A stretch of DNA of 64,000 bases from contig NC_040022.1 of assembly GCF_000972845.2 (NCBI RefSeq), positions 10,391,705 through 10,455,704 on the forward strand, given 5' to 3'. Below the pieces are notes generated by a model. The model worked only from the letters and a program-made list of their open reading frames with translations, was not told the origin of the DNA and searched no databases. The translations under genes were made by a program, and so were the position numbers. Source of the DNA: Larimichthys crocea (Eukaryota > Chordata > Actinopteri > Sciaenidae). Below are positions 45,458 to 54,823 of the stretch, in pieces (position 1 is the first letter of the stretch; each line of letters begins with the position of its first letter).

Positions 45458-47140
45458 ATGGGGTCGTCTGGGTCCAAGGTTGTGAGAGAGTGTCCTGATT
45501 CTCCATGTTGTCAAAGCATGAAAAAGAAATATGGTGATCAATGGGTACCGTTTTTCCATGTGTGGGTTGAAAAGTGGGGTTTCCCAAAAGAAGGGAGTTT
45601 TAGTATAAAAAAATTAGAGATGTTAAAGGCGAAAATAGATGCTGCAAGAAATGAGGTAAGAATGAAGAACAAAATTATTAAAAAGGATTTAGATGAGATG
45701 CATGGTCACAAAGAAAGCTGGAAACTGTGGATGAAGGAAGCAGAACATAGGGAATGACAACAGGCAGGGAAAGAAATGCCTAAATGTTCAGAGACGAAGT
45801 TAGGGAACGAATGCTTTGCTATTGACACATGTAAACCTTCTCCCTCTGCTCCATCTGCGTATGCAGAGGCAAAAAGTGAAATGATGGCCCTCAAGCACAA
45901 GCACGATGATGCATGTATGTCTTCCCATCACCTCCCCCACCCCCGTCATATGGATCGATATCTTCAACAATCAAGGAACAGGAGGAGAGCTCTGCATCTG
46001 GAGGAACCAGATCTAAAGAGGTAATTATCCACAAAAATGCAGACAGTGCTTCAGTCTCCTCTGCCTCATCATCTATGTCTGAACAAATGCTCTCACCCAG
46101 TCACACACGCACAGGAGTCACGTACCAGCCTGATCTAGCTGACAGTACAACTATGGTAATGCCACAGCCAACAAACTCATTCCACCCATCCTTGCTGCCC
46201 CCTAACTACAATATGCCTATGGTTGAGTATCCAGGTCCAACAGGTCCCATAAGAGTCCAAAGAGGATGGACAGACCCGGACATGATGGAAGCGGGAAAAC
46301 AGCTTCCCTCCCTGGAATCTCTGGTGGGTACCAGTTTGGTGAGGAATTGGTGTCTTTCTGCAAAAACTGGAGTCCCACGTTGCATGAGTTACGACCACTA
46401 CTAAAGAACAGACTCACCAGCGACCAGTTTCAGAGAATCGCCACCGAGCTGGATGGCGACTATCACCAGGAACAATCAGAGTGGAGAGCAGCGGGAGAGT
46501 ATGAGAGGTGGGTTGTTGGAGTCAGCAAAGCTATTGAACGTGCATTCCCACAGAAAGTCTTCATGACAACTATCTAACAATGCACCCAAAAAAGGGGAAG
46601 CACTGAAGATTATTATCACAGACTGAGTGGTGTGTTTGAACAATATTGTGGCATTCCCAAACCTGACAATATGGACAGGGAAAATTACCAAACAGCGTAT
46701 GAAAGTAATCTGAAAAATTGTTTCTTGAGTGGTCTCCGTCCTAGTGTTTACCACAGTGTCCAGAGTTCCTGCATTGGCTGGAAGGATCAACGTCTGAAGG
46801 AGATCCGTAGACATGCTAAACATGCAGAGGAGGGCAAACAGAGGAAAGGGACAAGGAACTCGAAAAACGTGAGTTGACCCAGTACAATGCTTCTCTAACC
46901 ATGATGCAAAGTATCGTTGACCAACATGCAGGCCGCGGACCCAATCGGGGACGCGGAGGACGCGGACGCAGTCGGGGAGGCAAGCGAGGGAGAGGTGGAG
47001 GAGGAGGACAAACACAAGAAAACAATGCAATGCATGATCAGGATGAATGTTTCTACTGCAAGGAAAAAGGACACTGGGCCAGAGATTGCCCCAAAAAGAA
47101 AAAAGAAGAAAAAGGAACATCCAAATTTGCCTCTGACTGA
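45458..47140 (+). pseudogene. gag: Endogenous retrovirus gag, broken
   Basis: Gag of a class I retrovirus, spread over three frames. Matrix starts MGSSGSK at 45458, with glycine 2 in a myristoylation context, and meets a TGA at 45755-45757. The same frame goes on to about 45910, then shifts to a proline-rich region with PPSY (45940-45951), a PPXY late-budding motif. A further shift near 46300 leads to the capsid-like region (LVSFCKNWSPTLHELRPLLK, then QFQRIATELDGDYHQ) with a stop at 46575-46577 and continuation (EQYCGIPKPDN). After another shift, nucleocapsid (from about 46874) has an RG-rich stretch and one zinc knuckle, C59-X2-C62-X4-H67-X4-C72 in that frame, ending in TGA at 47138-47140. 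Single knuckle and PPXY fit gamma- or epsilon-like retroviruses. Confidence 0.85.
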
Positions 47141-47320
47141 CTGCCTGACACATTTGTGGTTTCATCTGAGGAGGAAGGTAATGCACCACACACAGGAAGA
47201 AATGCTTGGCACTGATACACTGCTTTCCATGCTGTTAGGGACCGTTGATAGGTTAGAAAAGGAACAGGATTTCAAAACCACACCTACTTACAGCCTATTG
47301 TCATCTGAAGCCTATAAAAA

Positions 47321-50300
47321 ATGCCTACTATTGTTTGCATGGTAAAAGGGACCCCAATAACTTTTTTGGTTGATTCTGGCGCCACAAATTCCGTAATCAG
47401 ATCCTCTGAGCTCAATCCCACTGACATTAAACTCAGTGGCAGGTATACTTGGTCAGTTAGCGCTACAGGAAATTCAGTTAAAGAGAAATACTCTACTCCC
47501 ATGATTTGTGAGTGGCAAACGGATGAGGGATTAGTGACGAGTAAACATTCCTTTTTGATTTCTGATGTTTGTCCAATTAATTTGTTAGGTCGTGATTTGA
47601 TGTGCACATTTAACATTGTCCTCACCTCAACACCTGATGGATTGAGGATTTCAAGATATGCAGATAACACATCAGCCTTTGTACATTTCAGCCCGACCAC
47701 ACCCTTGTATGTGTATCAGTGGTGGTTAGACCTCACTGTGTCTGTCTCCATTTTGCAATCTGCTGCTGATGTGATAAGCCCCTCCTCTGATAAAATGACA
47801 CCTGAACATTTGCATTGCACTGCTCACGTCTCAGACGGACCAGACACTGACTATGCAAAAACATTTTTTTGCGACTTAAATGACAGCTTACTGACTACCA
47901 ACTTGTACTGGACAGAAACCGAATGCGCAGCAGCCGTTTCTCTGACTGAGAAACAACTCAGATTTTATGACATACACGATTCACTGCCACACATCTCCTT
48001 TTCAAAACCTGCTAGCAAACAGTGGAGAGATTTGGGCCCATTTGTTAATCGATGCGAGCGTGCCTCAGATTGGACTCCCATGCCAGAAAATGGTGCATGT
48101 TATTCTCAATCTCTGGGGGCATTTAAAAGACCACTGCAAACTAAGATACATTGTCTACGTTCTGTGTATCTTTTGGAAAAAGACAATCCACATCACCTCA
48201 CTGCATGCAGTCCCAGTGACATTTCCCCACTTTTGGATCAGGTTCCCCCTGAATTATGGGCAAACAGCAAATATGATGTGGGTCTGATAAAAAACTGTGA
48301 ACCTGTTCAGATCACTGCAAAATCTGATTACAGACCTGTGGTGAAACAATATCCTTTGAAGAAGGAAGCCATTGAAGGCATCCGCCCTGTTTTTCACTCC
48401 CTACTAAAAGCAGGAGTGATTGTTCCCTGTGAGGACTCTCCAGTACAGACTCCTATTTTTCCTGTAAGAAAAATCAGACCTAAAGGCCAACCAGATGAAT
48501 GGCGTTTTGTCCAAGACCTGCAAGCTGTTAATGCTGCAGTCACTTCACCGGCTCCAAATGTTCCAAATCCTTACACAATCATCTCACAGGTTCCTGAGGG
48601 CTCTCAGTATTTCTCTGTGGTTGATTTGTCTAATGCGTTCTTCTCTGTTCCAGTTCATAAAGATTCGCAGTTCTGGTTTGCATTCCTGTTTGATGGTAAA
48701 CGTTACACTTTCACTAGAATGTGTCAAGGTTTCACTTCTTCTCCGTCTCTCTACAATGCAGCCTTGTCCAGAAGCTTATCTACATTGTCTCTTTCTGAAG
48801 GCTCTGCTCTCTTACAGTATGTTGATGACCTACTTATCGCTTCTCCCACTAAGGAGCAGTGCGAGACGGATACTGTTTCCCTCCTGCAACACCTGTATCG
48901 GGAAGGACACAAAGCTAGCCTGAGTAAGCTACAGTTCGTACAGCAGGAGGTCACCTTTTTGGGTCACGTGTTAACCCCAAACGGCAAGTCTCTCTCTCCA
49001 GAACGCATATCTGCTATTGTCAACACACCTAAACCACTCACAAAGAAACAAGCTATGTCTTTTTTGGGCATGTGTTCATATTGCAGACATTTCATTCCTA
49101 ACTTCTCTGTGCTTGAACGTCCTTTGAGAGATGTCACACATGCTAGAGGTCTCACAGCCTCCTCCAAAATCACCTGGACACCAGAGGCTGAAACATCTTT
49201 TGTCAACTTGAAGAAAGCTCTACAGTCCGCTCCAACTTTAGGGGTTCCAAACCCTGATAAACCATTCGTCCAGTGTGTGGACGAAAAGGAGGGATGTATG
49301 ACAAGTGTTTTGCTACAAAAACATGGATCACAGTTAAAGCCTGTTGCTTATTTTTCATGCACTCTTGATCCTGTTGCTAAGGCTTTACCTCATTGTTTGA
49401 GAGCTGTAGCAGCAGCAGAACGAGCCGTTCTGGCCTCACGTGATTTTGTGGGTTTTTCAGAATTAACATTACTTGTTCCACATGCAGTCTCAGCTCTCTT
49501 GTCGGAACAGAAGACGTCTCATCTTTCAGCAGCAAGATGGCTCAGGTACCATACCACACTTCTTGACCTGCCACATGTCACAATCAAAAGATGCACTGTC
49601 TTAAATCCAGCTACTCTTTTGCCTCTCCCAACCGATGGAGAGCCACACAGCTGTGAAGCTGAAGTTCAACAGGTATGTACACCACGACCTGACCTTTCAG
49701 ACACACCCTTGAACAACCCTGACCTAGTTTTCTATGTGGATGGGTCTGCTTCAAGAGACCCAGACACAGGACAATGTCAGACTGGTTATGCTGTTGTTGA
49801 TGATCATGGTGTTGTACAATCTTCTCCTCTGCCTTCTCATTACTCAGCACAGGCAGCAGAGCTGGTGGCCTTGACAGAAGCATGCAAATTGGCAGAAGGT
49901 AAAACAGTGACCATCTACACTGACTCAAGGTATGCCTTTGGTGTCGTTCACGATTTTGGAGCCTTGTGGAAACACAGAAAATTTCTAAAATCTGATGGCA
50001 AACCAATTTTGCATCATGATAAGATATCTGCTTTGTTAGAGGCTATTTTGCTTCCAAAACAGATATCTGTCTGTAAATGTGCAGCACATACATCATCTGA
50101 GGATGTGATTTCCAGAGGAAATGCTCGAGCAGATGTAGCTGCAAAAGTAGCGGCTCGAATTCCCGTTAATGTCAAACATGAAACCACCGCCCTATTGTCA
50201 CATTCTGTTGCTTCCCTTTCTGATCTCAGCAGTTTTGTTACACCAGCAGAGAAGAAGCTGTGGACTCAGAATAACTGCTATCAGAAGGAGGGTGTGTGGT

Positions 50301-51364
50301 ACGGACCAGATGATAAACCGTGTCTGCCAAAGAAATTGTATCCATGCTTTGCAAAACTCTCACACGGTTTGGATCATGTCTCAAAAACAGGTATGTGTGC
50401 AGTCATTCAGGCTGATTGGTACACAAAGGGTTTTTCCACCTTTGCAGCAGATTTTTGCAGAAGTTGCATGATCTGTGCCAAAAATAATGTGGGCAAAACA
50501 AAACCACTGTCACAAACTGCAGCACATCCACCTACAATCAGACCATTCCAACATCTGATGATGGATTTCATTGAACTCAGCCCAGCTGAAGGGAAGAAAT
50601 ATTGTCTAACTATGGTTGATATGTTTTCTAAATGGGTTGAAGTGTTTCCGTCAAAACATGCCACAGCATCAGTTGTGGCAAAAGCATTACTTACAGAGAT
50701 AATTCCTAGATGGGGAATTCCAGAGAAAATTTCATCAGACAACTGTGCCCATTTCGTGAACGAAGCAATGGCACAACTCTCTGAGTGTTTAGGTTTTGAC
50801 CTCAAAACTCACTGTTCTTACTATCCACAAGCAGGTGGTGCCATTGAACGCCAAAATCAGACCATCAAGACAAAATTGAGCAAATGCTGCGAGGAAACAG
50901 GTTTGTCATGGCCTAAAGCACTGCCTATTGTTTTGATGTACATGAGAATGCGCAAGCGCGAGCGACTTAACCTGTCCCCTTTTGAGATTCTGTTTGCAGT
51001 CCCACCTCGAGTGGGAACAGATCCACCTGGACGACAGATGGACACCACTCTATGCGAGGACCAACTGGTGACGTATTGCATATTCTTAACCAAATCTTTC
51101 TGTGACATCAGACGACAGGTTGCCAGTGCACAGCCATCAGCAGCCTCAGGTCCTCTACATGACATTAAGCCTGGAGATTTCGTGGTGGTAAAGAACTTCA
51201 GGAGAAAGTCTTGGAGACATCATCGCTGGTTGGGACCGTTCCAAGTCCTCCTGGTCACTTACACCGCTGTGAAGGTTGCAGAACGTGCTACTTGGATTCA
51301 CGCAACACACTGCAGAAGAGTTCCACCCCCTGGGGGTACAACCACAGCGACAGTAGGAGAATAA
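47321..51364 (+). CDS. pol: Endogenous retrovirus pol, uninterrupted 1,347 codons
   Basis: Protease, reverse transcriptase, RNase H and integrase in one open frame. The protease active site is D18-S-G-A. RT has PVRKIRPKGQPDEWRFVQDL, FAFLFDGKRYTFTRMCQGF and the catalytic YVDD at residues 500-503. RNase H acidic residues are visible at D807 (FYVDGSAS), E847 (AAELVAL) and D868 (YTDSRYA). Integrase has the zinc site H1015, H1019, C1049, C1052, and the catalytic D1082, D1140 and E1176 with the canonical 35-residue gap. The C-terminus holds GDFVVVKNF, WLGPFQVLL and WIHATHCRR, a GPY/F-type domain as in gammaretroviruses. The first in-frame ATG lies close to the protease; the region between gag and this frame has several stops, so normal Gag-Pol readthrough is not available. 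All key residues are present, but activity cannot be inferred from that. Confidence 0.93.
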   Translation: MPTIVCMVKGTPITFLVDSGATNSVIRSSELNPTDIKLSGRYTWSVSATGNSVKEKYSTPMICEWQTDEGLVTSKHSFLISDVCPINLLGRDLMCTFNIVLTSTPDGLRISRYADNTSAFVHFSPTTPLYVYQWWLDLTVSVSILQSAADVISPSSDKMTPEHLHCTAHVSDGPDTDYAKTFFCDLNDSLLTTNLYWTETECAAAVSLTEKQLRFYDIHDSLPHISFSKPASKQWRDLGPFVNRCERASDWTPMPENGACYSQSLGAFKRPLQTKIHCLRSVYLLEKDNPHHLTACSPSDISPLLDQVPPELWANSKYDVGLIKNCEPVQITAKSDYRPVVKQYPLKKEAIEGIRPVFHSLLKAGVIVPCEDSPVQTPIFPVRKIRPKGQPDEWRFVQDLQAVNAAVTSPAPNVPNPYTIISQVPEGSQYFSVVDLSNAFFSVPVHKDSQFWFAFLFDGKRYTFTRMCQGFTSSPSLYNAALSRSLSTLSLSEGSALLQYVDDLLIASPTKEQCETDTVSLLQHLYREGHKASLSKLQFVQQEVTFLGHVLTPNGKSLSPERISAIVNTPKPLTKKQAMSFLGMCSYCRHFIPNFSVLERPLRDVTHARGLTASSKITWTPEAETSFVNLKKALQSAPTLGVPNPDKPFVQCVDEKEGCMTSVLLQKHGSQLKPVAYFSCTLDPVAKALPHCLRAVAAAERAVLASRDFVGFSELTLLVPHAVSALLSEQKTSHLSAARWLRYHTTLLDLPHVTIKRCTVLNPATLLPLPTDGEPHSCEAEVQQVCTPRPDLSDTPLNNPDLVFYVDGSASRDPDTGQCQTGYAVVDDHGVVQSSPLPSHYSAQAAELVALTEACKLAEGKTVTIYTDSRYAFGVVHDFGALWKHRKFLKSDGKPILHHDKISALLEAILLPKQISVCKCAAHTSSEDVISRGNARADVAAKVAARIPVNVKHETTALLSHSVASLSDLSSFVTPAEKKLWTQNNCYQKEGVWYGPDDKPCLPKKLYPCFAKLSHGLDHVSKTGMCAVIQADWYTKGFSTFAADFCRSCMICAKNNVGKTKPLSQTAAHPPTIRPFQHLMMDFIELSPAEGKKYCLTMVDMFSKWVEVFPSKHATASVVAKALLTEIIPRWGIPEKISSDNCAHFVNEAMAQLSECLGFDLKTHCSYYPQAGGAIERQNQTIKTKLSKCCEETGLSWPKALPIVLMYMRMRKRERLNLSPFEILFAVPPRVGTDPPGRQMDTTLCEDQLVTYCIFLTKSFCDIRRQVASAQPSAASGPLHDIKPGDFVVVKNFRRKSWRHHRWLGPFQVLLVTYTAVKVAERATWIHATHCRRVPPPGGTTTATVGE

Positions 51365-51472
51365 TCAGTGATGTGCTAGTAACCTCTCACTGTAGACTAG
51401 GCATACAGACGTGCCAAGGCCGCACATACATTCACACACACGGCCAGAAGAAGCTGACTTCAAACCCAGAAA

Positions 51473-52786
51473 ATGGAAAGACCACGCCCATGGCATCCAT
51501 TCAGACATCCAGGCTTCTGTGGCATCAGAGGAACTGTGAGCATAATAATACTGTTAACCTTTCTTTTCACAGGTCCCATTCTGTGGTGGGAAAAGAGAAA
51601 TACTGAAACTGAATCTGCCCTGACTGACACTGACTCTGACACACCAGACAACGTCCCATCTCTTAACATGACTAAAAGACTTAGACGTTCAGCAGACTGG
51701 TGGTATACGCCCCAAGATTTCCAACTTCCTCCAGAGTGGAGCACAAACAGATGGTTTCATTGGCTCATGTATAATGTCAGAGAAGTAGCTCCAAATTCTT
51801 CTTGCATGGTTTGTTTTCCCCCTGCATTAAACCAAGATTCTGTGATTCCAGTTAACGCAGAGCCAGCATCTGAGGCCTTAACCAGGTGTCTCCTCATGGT
51901 TACAGATAACCTAACCGCAGTAGGTAGGAGATTGGACACGTCAAACCAAACAGCCTGCCGACAGAGCATTATGAACATAGGCCGTGGTAAAGATCAGAGG
52001 TATTATAATTCTGGCGTCTGCTTACAGCTTTGTGATCAGGACCTTGTACTTCCTGATAACTCAACAGATAAGAGTCTTAGATCTAAATCAGACAAGGTGA
52101 CGCAGGTCACTTCTTTTCCACCATTTGGTATTTGCAGAGGGGTGAATCAGACATGTGCGACCAGCTCACACACCACTTCCGGTTTCAGCTCATCTGGTCA
52201 GTTTTTAGGCAATTTCTCTTGTGCTAAAGTGGAGGCCTCCAAGGGGTGCTCTCATTCTGACTCAGAGGTTTGTATGAAGGTAAATTTGACCCTACCGCAG
52301 TTGGTAACATAAGTGGAATAAAGGTGGTGAGGTCTACACCTCACACAGGTCTGGGCATGATGAGAGGATATGCTTGGGTTTGTGGTAATCAATACTACAC
52401 ATTTTTACCTCCCACATATGCAGATTGCTGTTTCCTGGCAAAGATAACCACCCCTCTAACTGTTATTCCACTTGACAGATATTTTAATACTACAGTACAC
52501 AGCACCAATGGCAGCAGACGCCTTAAACGTGACATGGCAAGGTTCTCCTCTAAAGATTATTACCATTACCGTATTTCCTTGGGCGAAAAATGGGGCATCA
52601 GACTCTTTCCATGGTATGGGGTGACTTTCTTAGCTGATCACATTGATAACATCACCGCTGACTTATTTGCCTACATGACCACGAACACAGCAGCAATCGA
52701 ATCTCTTAACAATGCGGCTCGCAATTACAGAGCAGTCATAATGAAACATGAAATGGTGTTAGATTATCTGTTTGCTTCGGAAGGAG
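51473..52786 (+). pseudogene. env: Endogenous retrovirus env, frameshifted and 3'-truncated
   Basis: Starts 108 bases after pol. The first frame, 280 codons, has a hydrophobic segment at residues 21-39 (signal or signal-anchor), a basic LRRSAD site near residues 71-76, many cysteines and about eight N-glycosylation sites, as expected for a surface subunit. It ends at a stop at 52310-52312; homologous sequence goes on in a second frame open from 52270, so one frameshift lies between about 52260 and 52310. The second frame contains a basic RRLKR cleavage-like site and a helical ectodomain-like region ending LDYLFASEGG. Exactly there the sequence changes to pol, so the cysteine motif, membrane anchor and tail of the transmembrane subunit are absent. 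It cannot encode a complete envelope protein. Confidence 0.85.
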
Positions 52787-53848
52787 GTCTACCGTCCGTC
52801 CAACTTAGGGGTTCCAAACCCTGTAACCATTCGTCCGTGTGTGGACGAAAAGGGGGATGTATGACAAGTGTTTTGCTACAAAAACATGGATCACAGTTAA
52901 AGCCTGTTGCTTATTTTTATGCACTCTTGATCCTGTTGCTAAGGCTTTACCTCATTGTTTGGAGCTGTAGCAGCAGGAACGAGCCGTTCTGGCCTCACGT
53001 GATTTTGTGGGTTTTCAGAAATAACATTACTTGTTCCACATGCAGTCTCAGCTCTCTTGTCGGAACAGAAGACGTCTCATCTTTCAGCAGCAAGATGGCT
53101 CAGGTACCATACCACACTTCTTGACTTGCCACATGTCACAATCAAAAGATGCACTGTCTTAAATCCAGCTACTCTTTTGCCTCTCCCAACCGATGGAGAG
53201 CCACACAGCTGTGAAGCTGAAGTTAACAGGTATGTACACCACGACCTGACCTTTCCGACACACCCTTGAACAACCCTGACCTAGTTTTCTATGTGGATGG
53301 GTCTGCTTCAAGAGACCCAGACACAGGACAATGTCAGATTGGTTATGTGTGTGATGATCATGGTGTTGTACAATCTTCTCCTCTGCCTTCTCATTACTCG
53401 GCACAGGCAGAAAGCTGGTGGCCTTGACAGAAGCTGCAAATGCAGGCAGAAGGTCAGAAGGTAAAAGTGACCATCTACACTGACTCAAGGTATGCCTTTG
53501 GTGTCGTTCACGATTTTGGAGCCTTGTGAAACACAGAAAATTTCTAAAATCTGATGGCCAAACCAATTTGCATCATGATAAGATATCTGCTTTGTTAGAG
53601 GCTATTTGCTTCCAAAACAGATATCTGTCTGTAAATGTGCAGCACATACATCATCTGAGGATGTGATTTCCAGGGAAATGCTCGAGCAGATGTAGCTGCA
53701 AAAGTAGCGGCTCGAATTCCCGTTAATGTCAAAAATGAAACCACCGCCCTATTGTCACATTCTGTTGCTTCCCTTTCTGATCTCAGCAGTTTTGTTCACC
53801 AGCAGAGAAAGATAGAGAGCTGTTGGACTCAGATACTGCTATGAAGGA
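52787..53848 (+). pseudogene. Second partial pol copy, part Y (RT end to integrase start)
   Basis: Homologous to 49219-50292 of the intact pol: RT connection, RNase H and start of integrase. It is joined directly to truncated env. Numerous one-base indels break all frames (for example GGCAGAAAGCTGGTGG in place of the AAELVAL codons). The RNase H YTDSR region is recognisable at 53478-53495. Confidence 0.9.
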
Positions 53849-54823
53849 GGACCCTGAATTATGGGCAAACAGCAAATATGATGTGGGTCTGATAAAAAAC
53901 TGTAAACCTGTTCAGATCACTGCAAAATCTGATTACAGACCTGTAGTGAAACAATATCCTTTGAAGAAGGAAGTTATTGAAGGCATCCGCCCTGTTTTTC
54001 ACTCCCTACTAAAAGCAGGAGTGATTGTTCCCTGTGAGGACTCCCCAGTACAGACTCCTATTTTTCCGGAAAAAAAAATCAGACCTAAAGGCCAACCAGA
54101 TGAATGGCGTTTTGTCCAAGACCTGCAAGCTGTTAATGATGCAGTCACTTCACCTGCTCCAAATGTTCCAAATCCTTACACAAGTATCTCACAGGTTCCT
54201 GAGGGCTCTCAGTATTTCTCTGTGGTTGATTTGTCTAATGCGTTCTTCTCTGTTCCAGTTCATAAAGATTCGCAGTTCTGGTTTGCATTCCTGTTTGATG
54301 GTAAACGTTACACTTTCACTAGAATGTGTCAAGGTTTCACTTCTTCTCCGTCTCTCTACAATGCAGCCTTGTCCAGAAGCTTATCTACATTGTCTCTTTC
54401 TGAAGGCTCTGCTCTCTTACAGTATGTTGATGACCTACTTATCGCTTCTCCCACTAAGGAGCAGTGCGAGACGGATACTGTTGCCCTCCTGCAATACCTG
54501 TGTCGGGAAGGACACAAAGCTAGCCTGAGTAAGCTACAGTTCGTACAGCAGGAGGTCACCTTTTTGGGTCACGTGTTAACCCCAAACGGCAAGTTTCTCT
54601 CTCCAGAACGCATATCTGCTATTGTCAACACACCTAAACCACTCACAAAGAAACAAGCTATGTCTTTTTTGGGCATGTGTTCATATTGCAGACATTTCAT
54701 TCCTAACTTCTCTGTGGTTGAACGTCCTTTGAGAGATGTCACACATGCTAGAGGTCTCACAGCCTCCTCCAAAATCACCTGGACACCAGAGGCTGAAACA
54801 TCTTTTGTCAACTTGAAGAAAGC
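53849..54823 (+). pseudogene. Second partial pol copy, part X (RT core)
   Basis: Homologous to 48249-49221 of the intact pol, with only scattered substitutions; an open frame of 343 codons spans it, starting in part Y-derived bases at 53823. It holds the RT fingers and palm including YVDD. It ends at AAGAAAGCTCT, the point where part Y begins in the parental gene. In the parent X precedes Y; here Y precedes X. RNase H, integrase and protease are missing from this open frame. Confidence 0.9.

Noticed and set aside
48495..48923. Overlapping alternative-frame ORF inside pol (also at 54025-54528)
   Set aside because: Shadow of the conserved RT frame; its presence in both copies follows from nucleotide identity of the copies.
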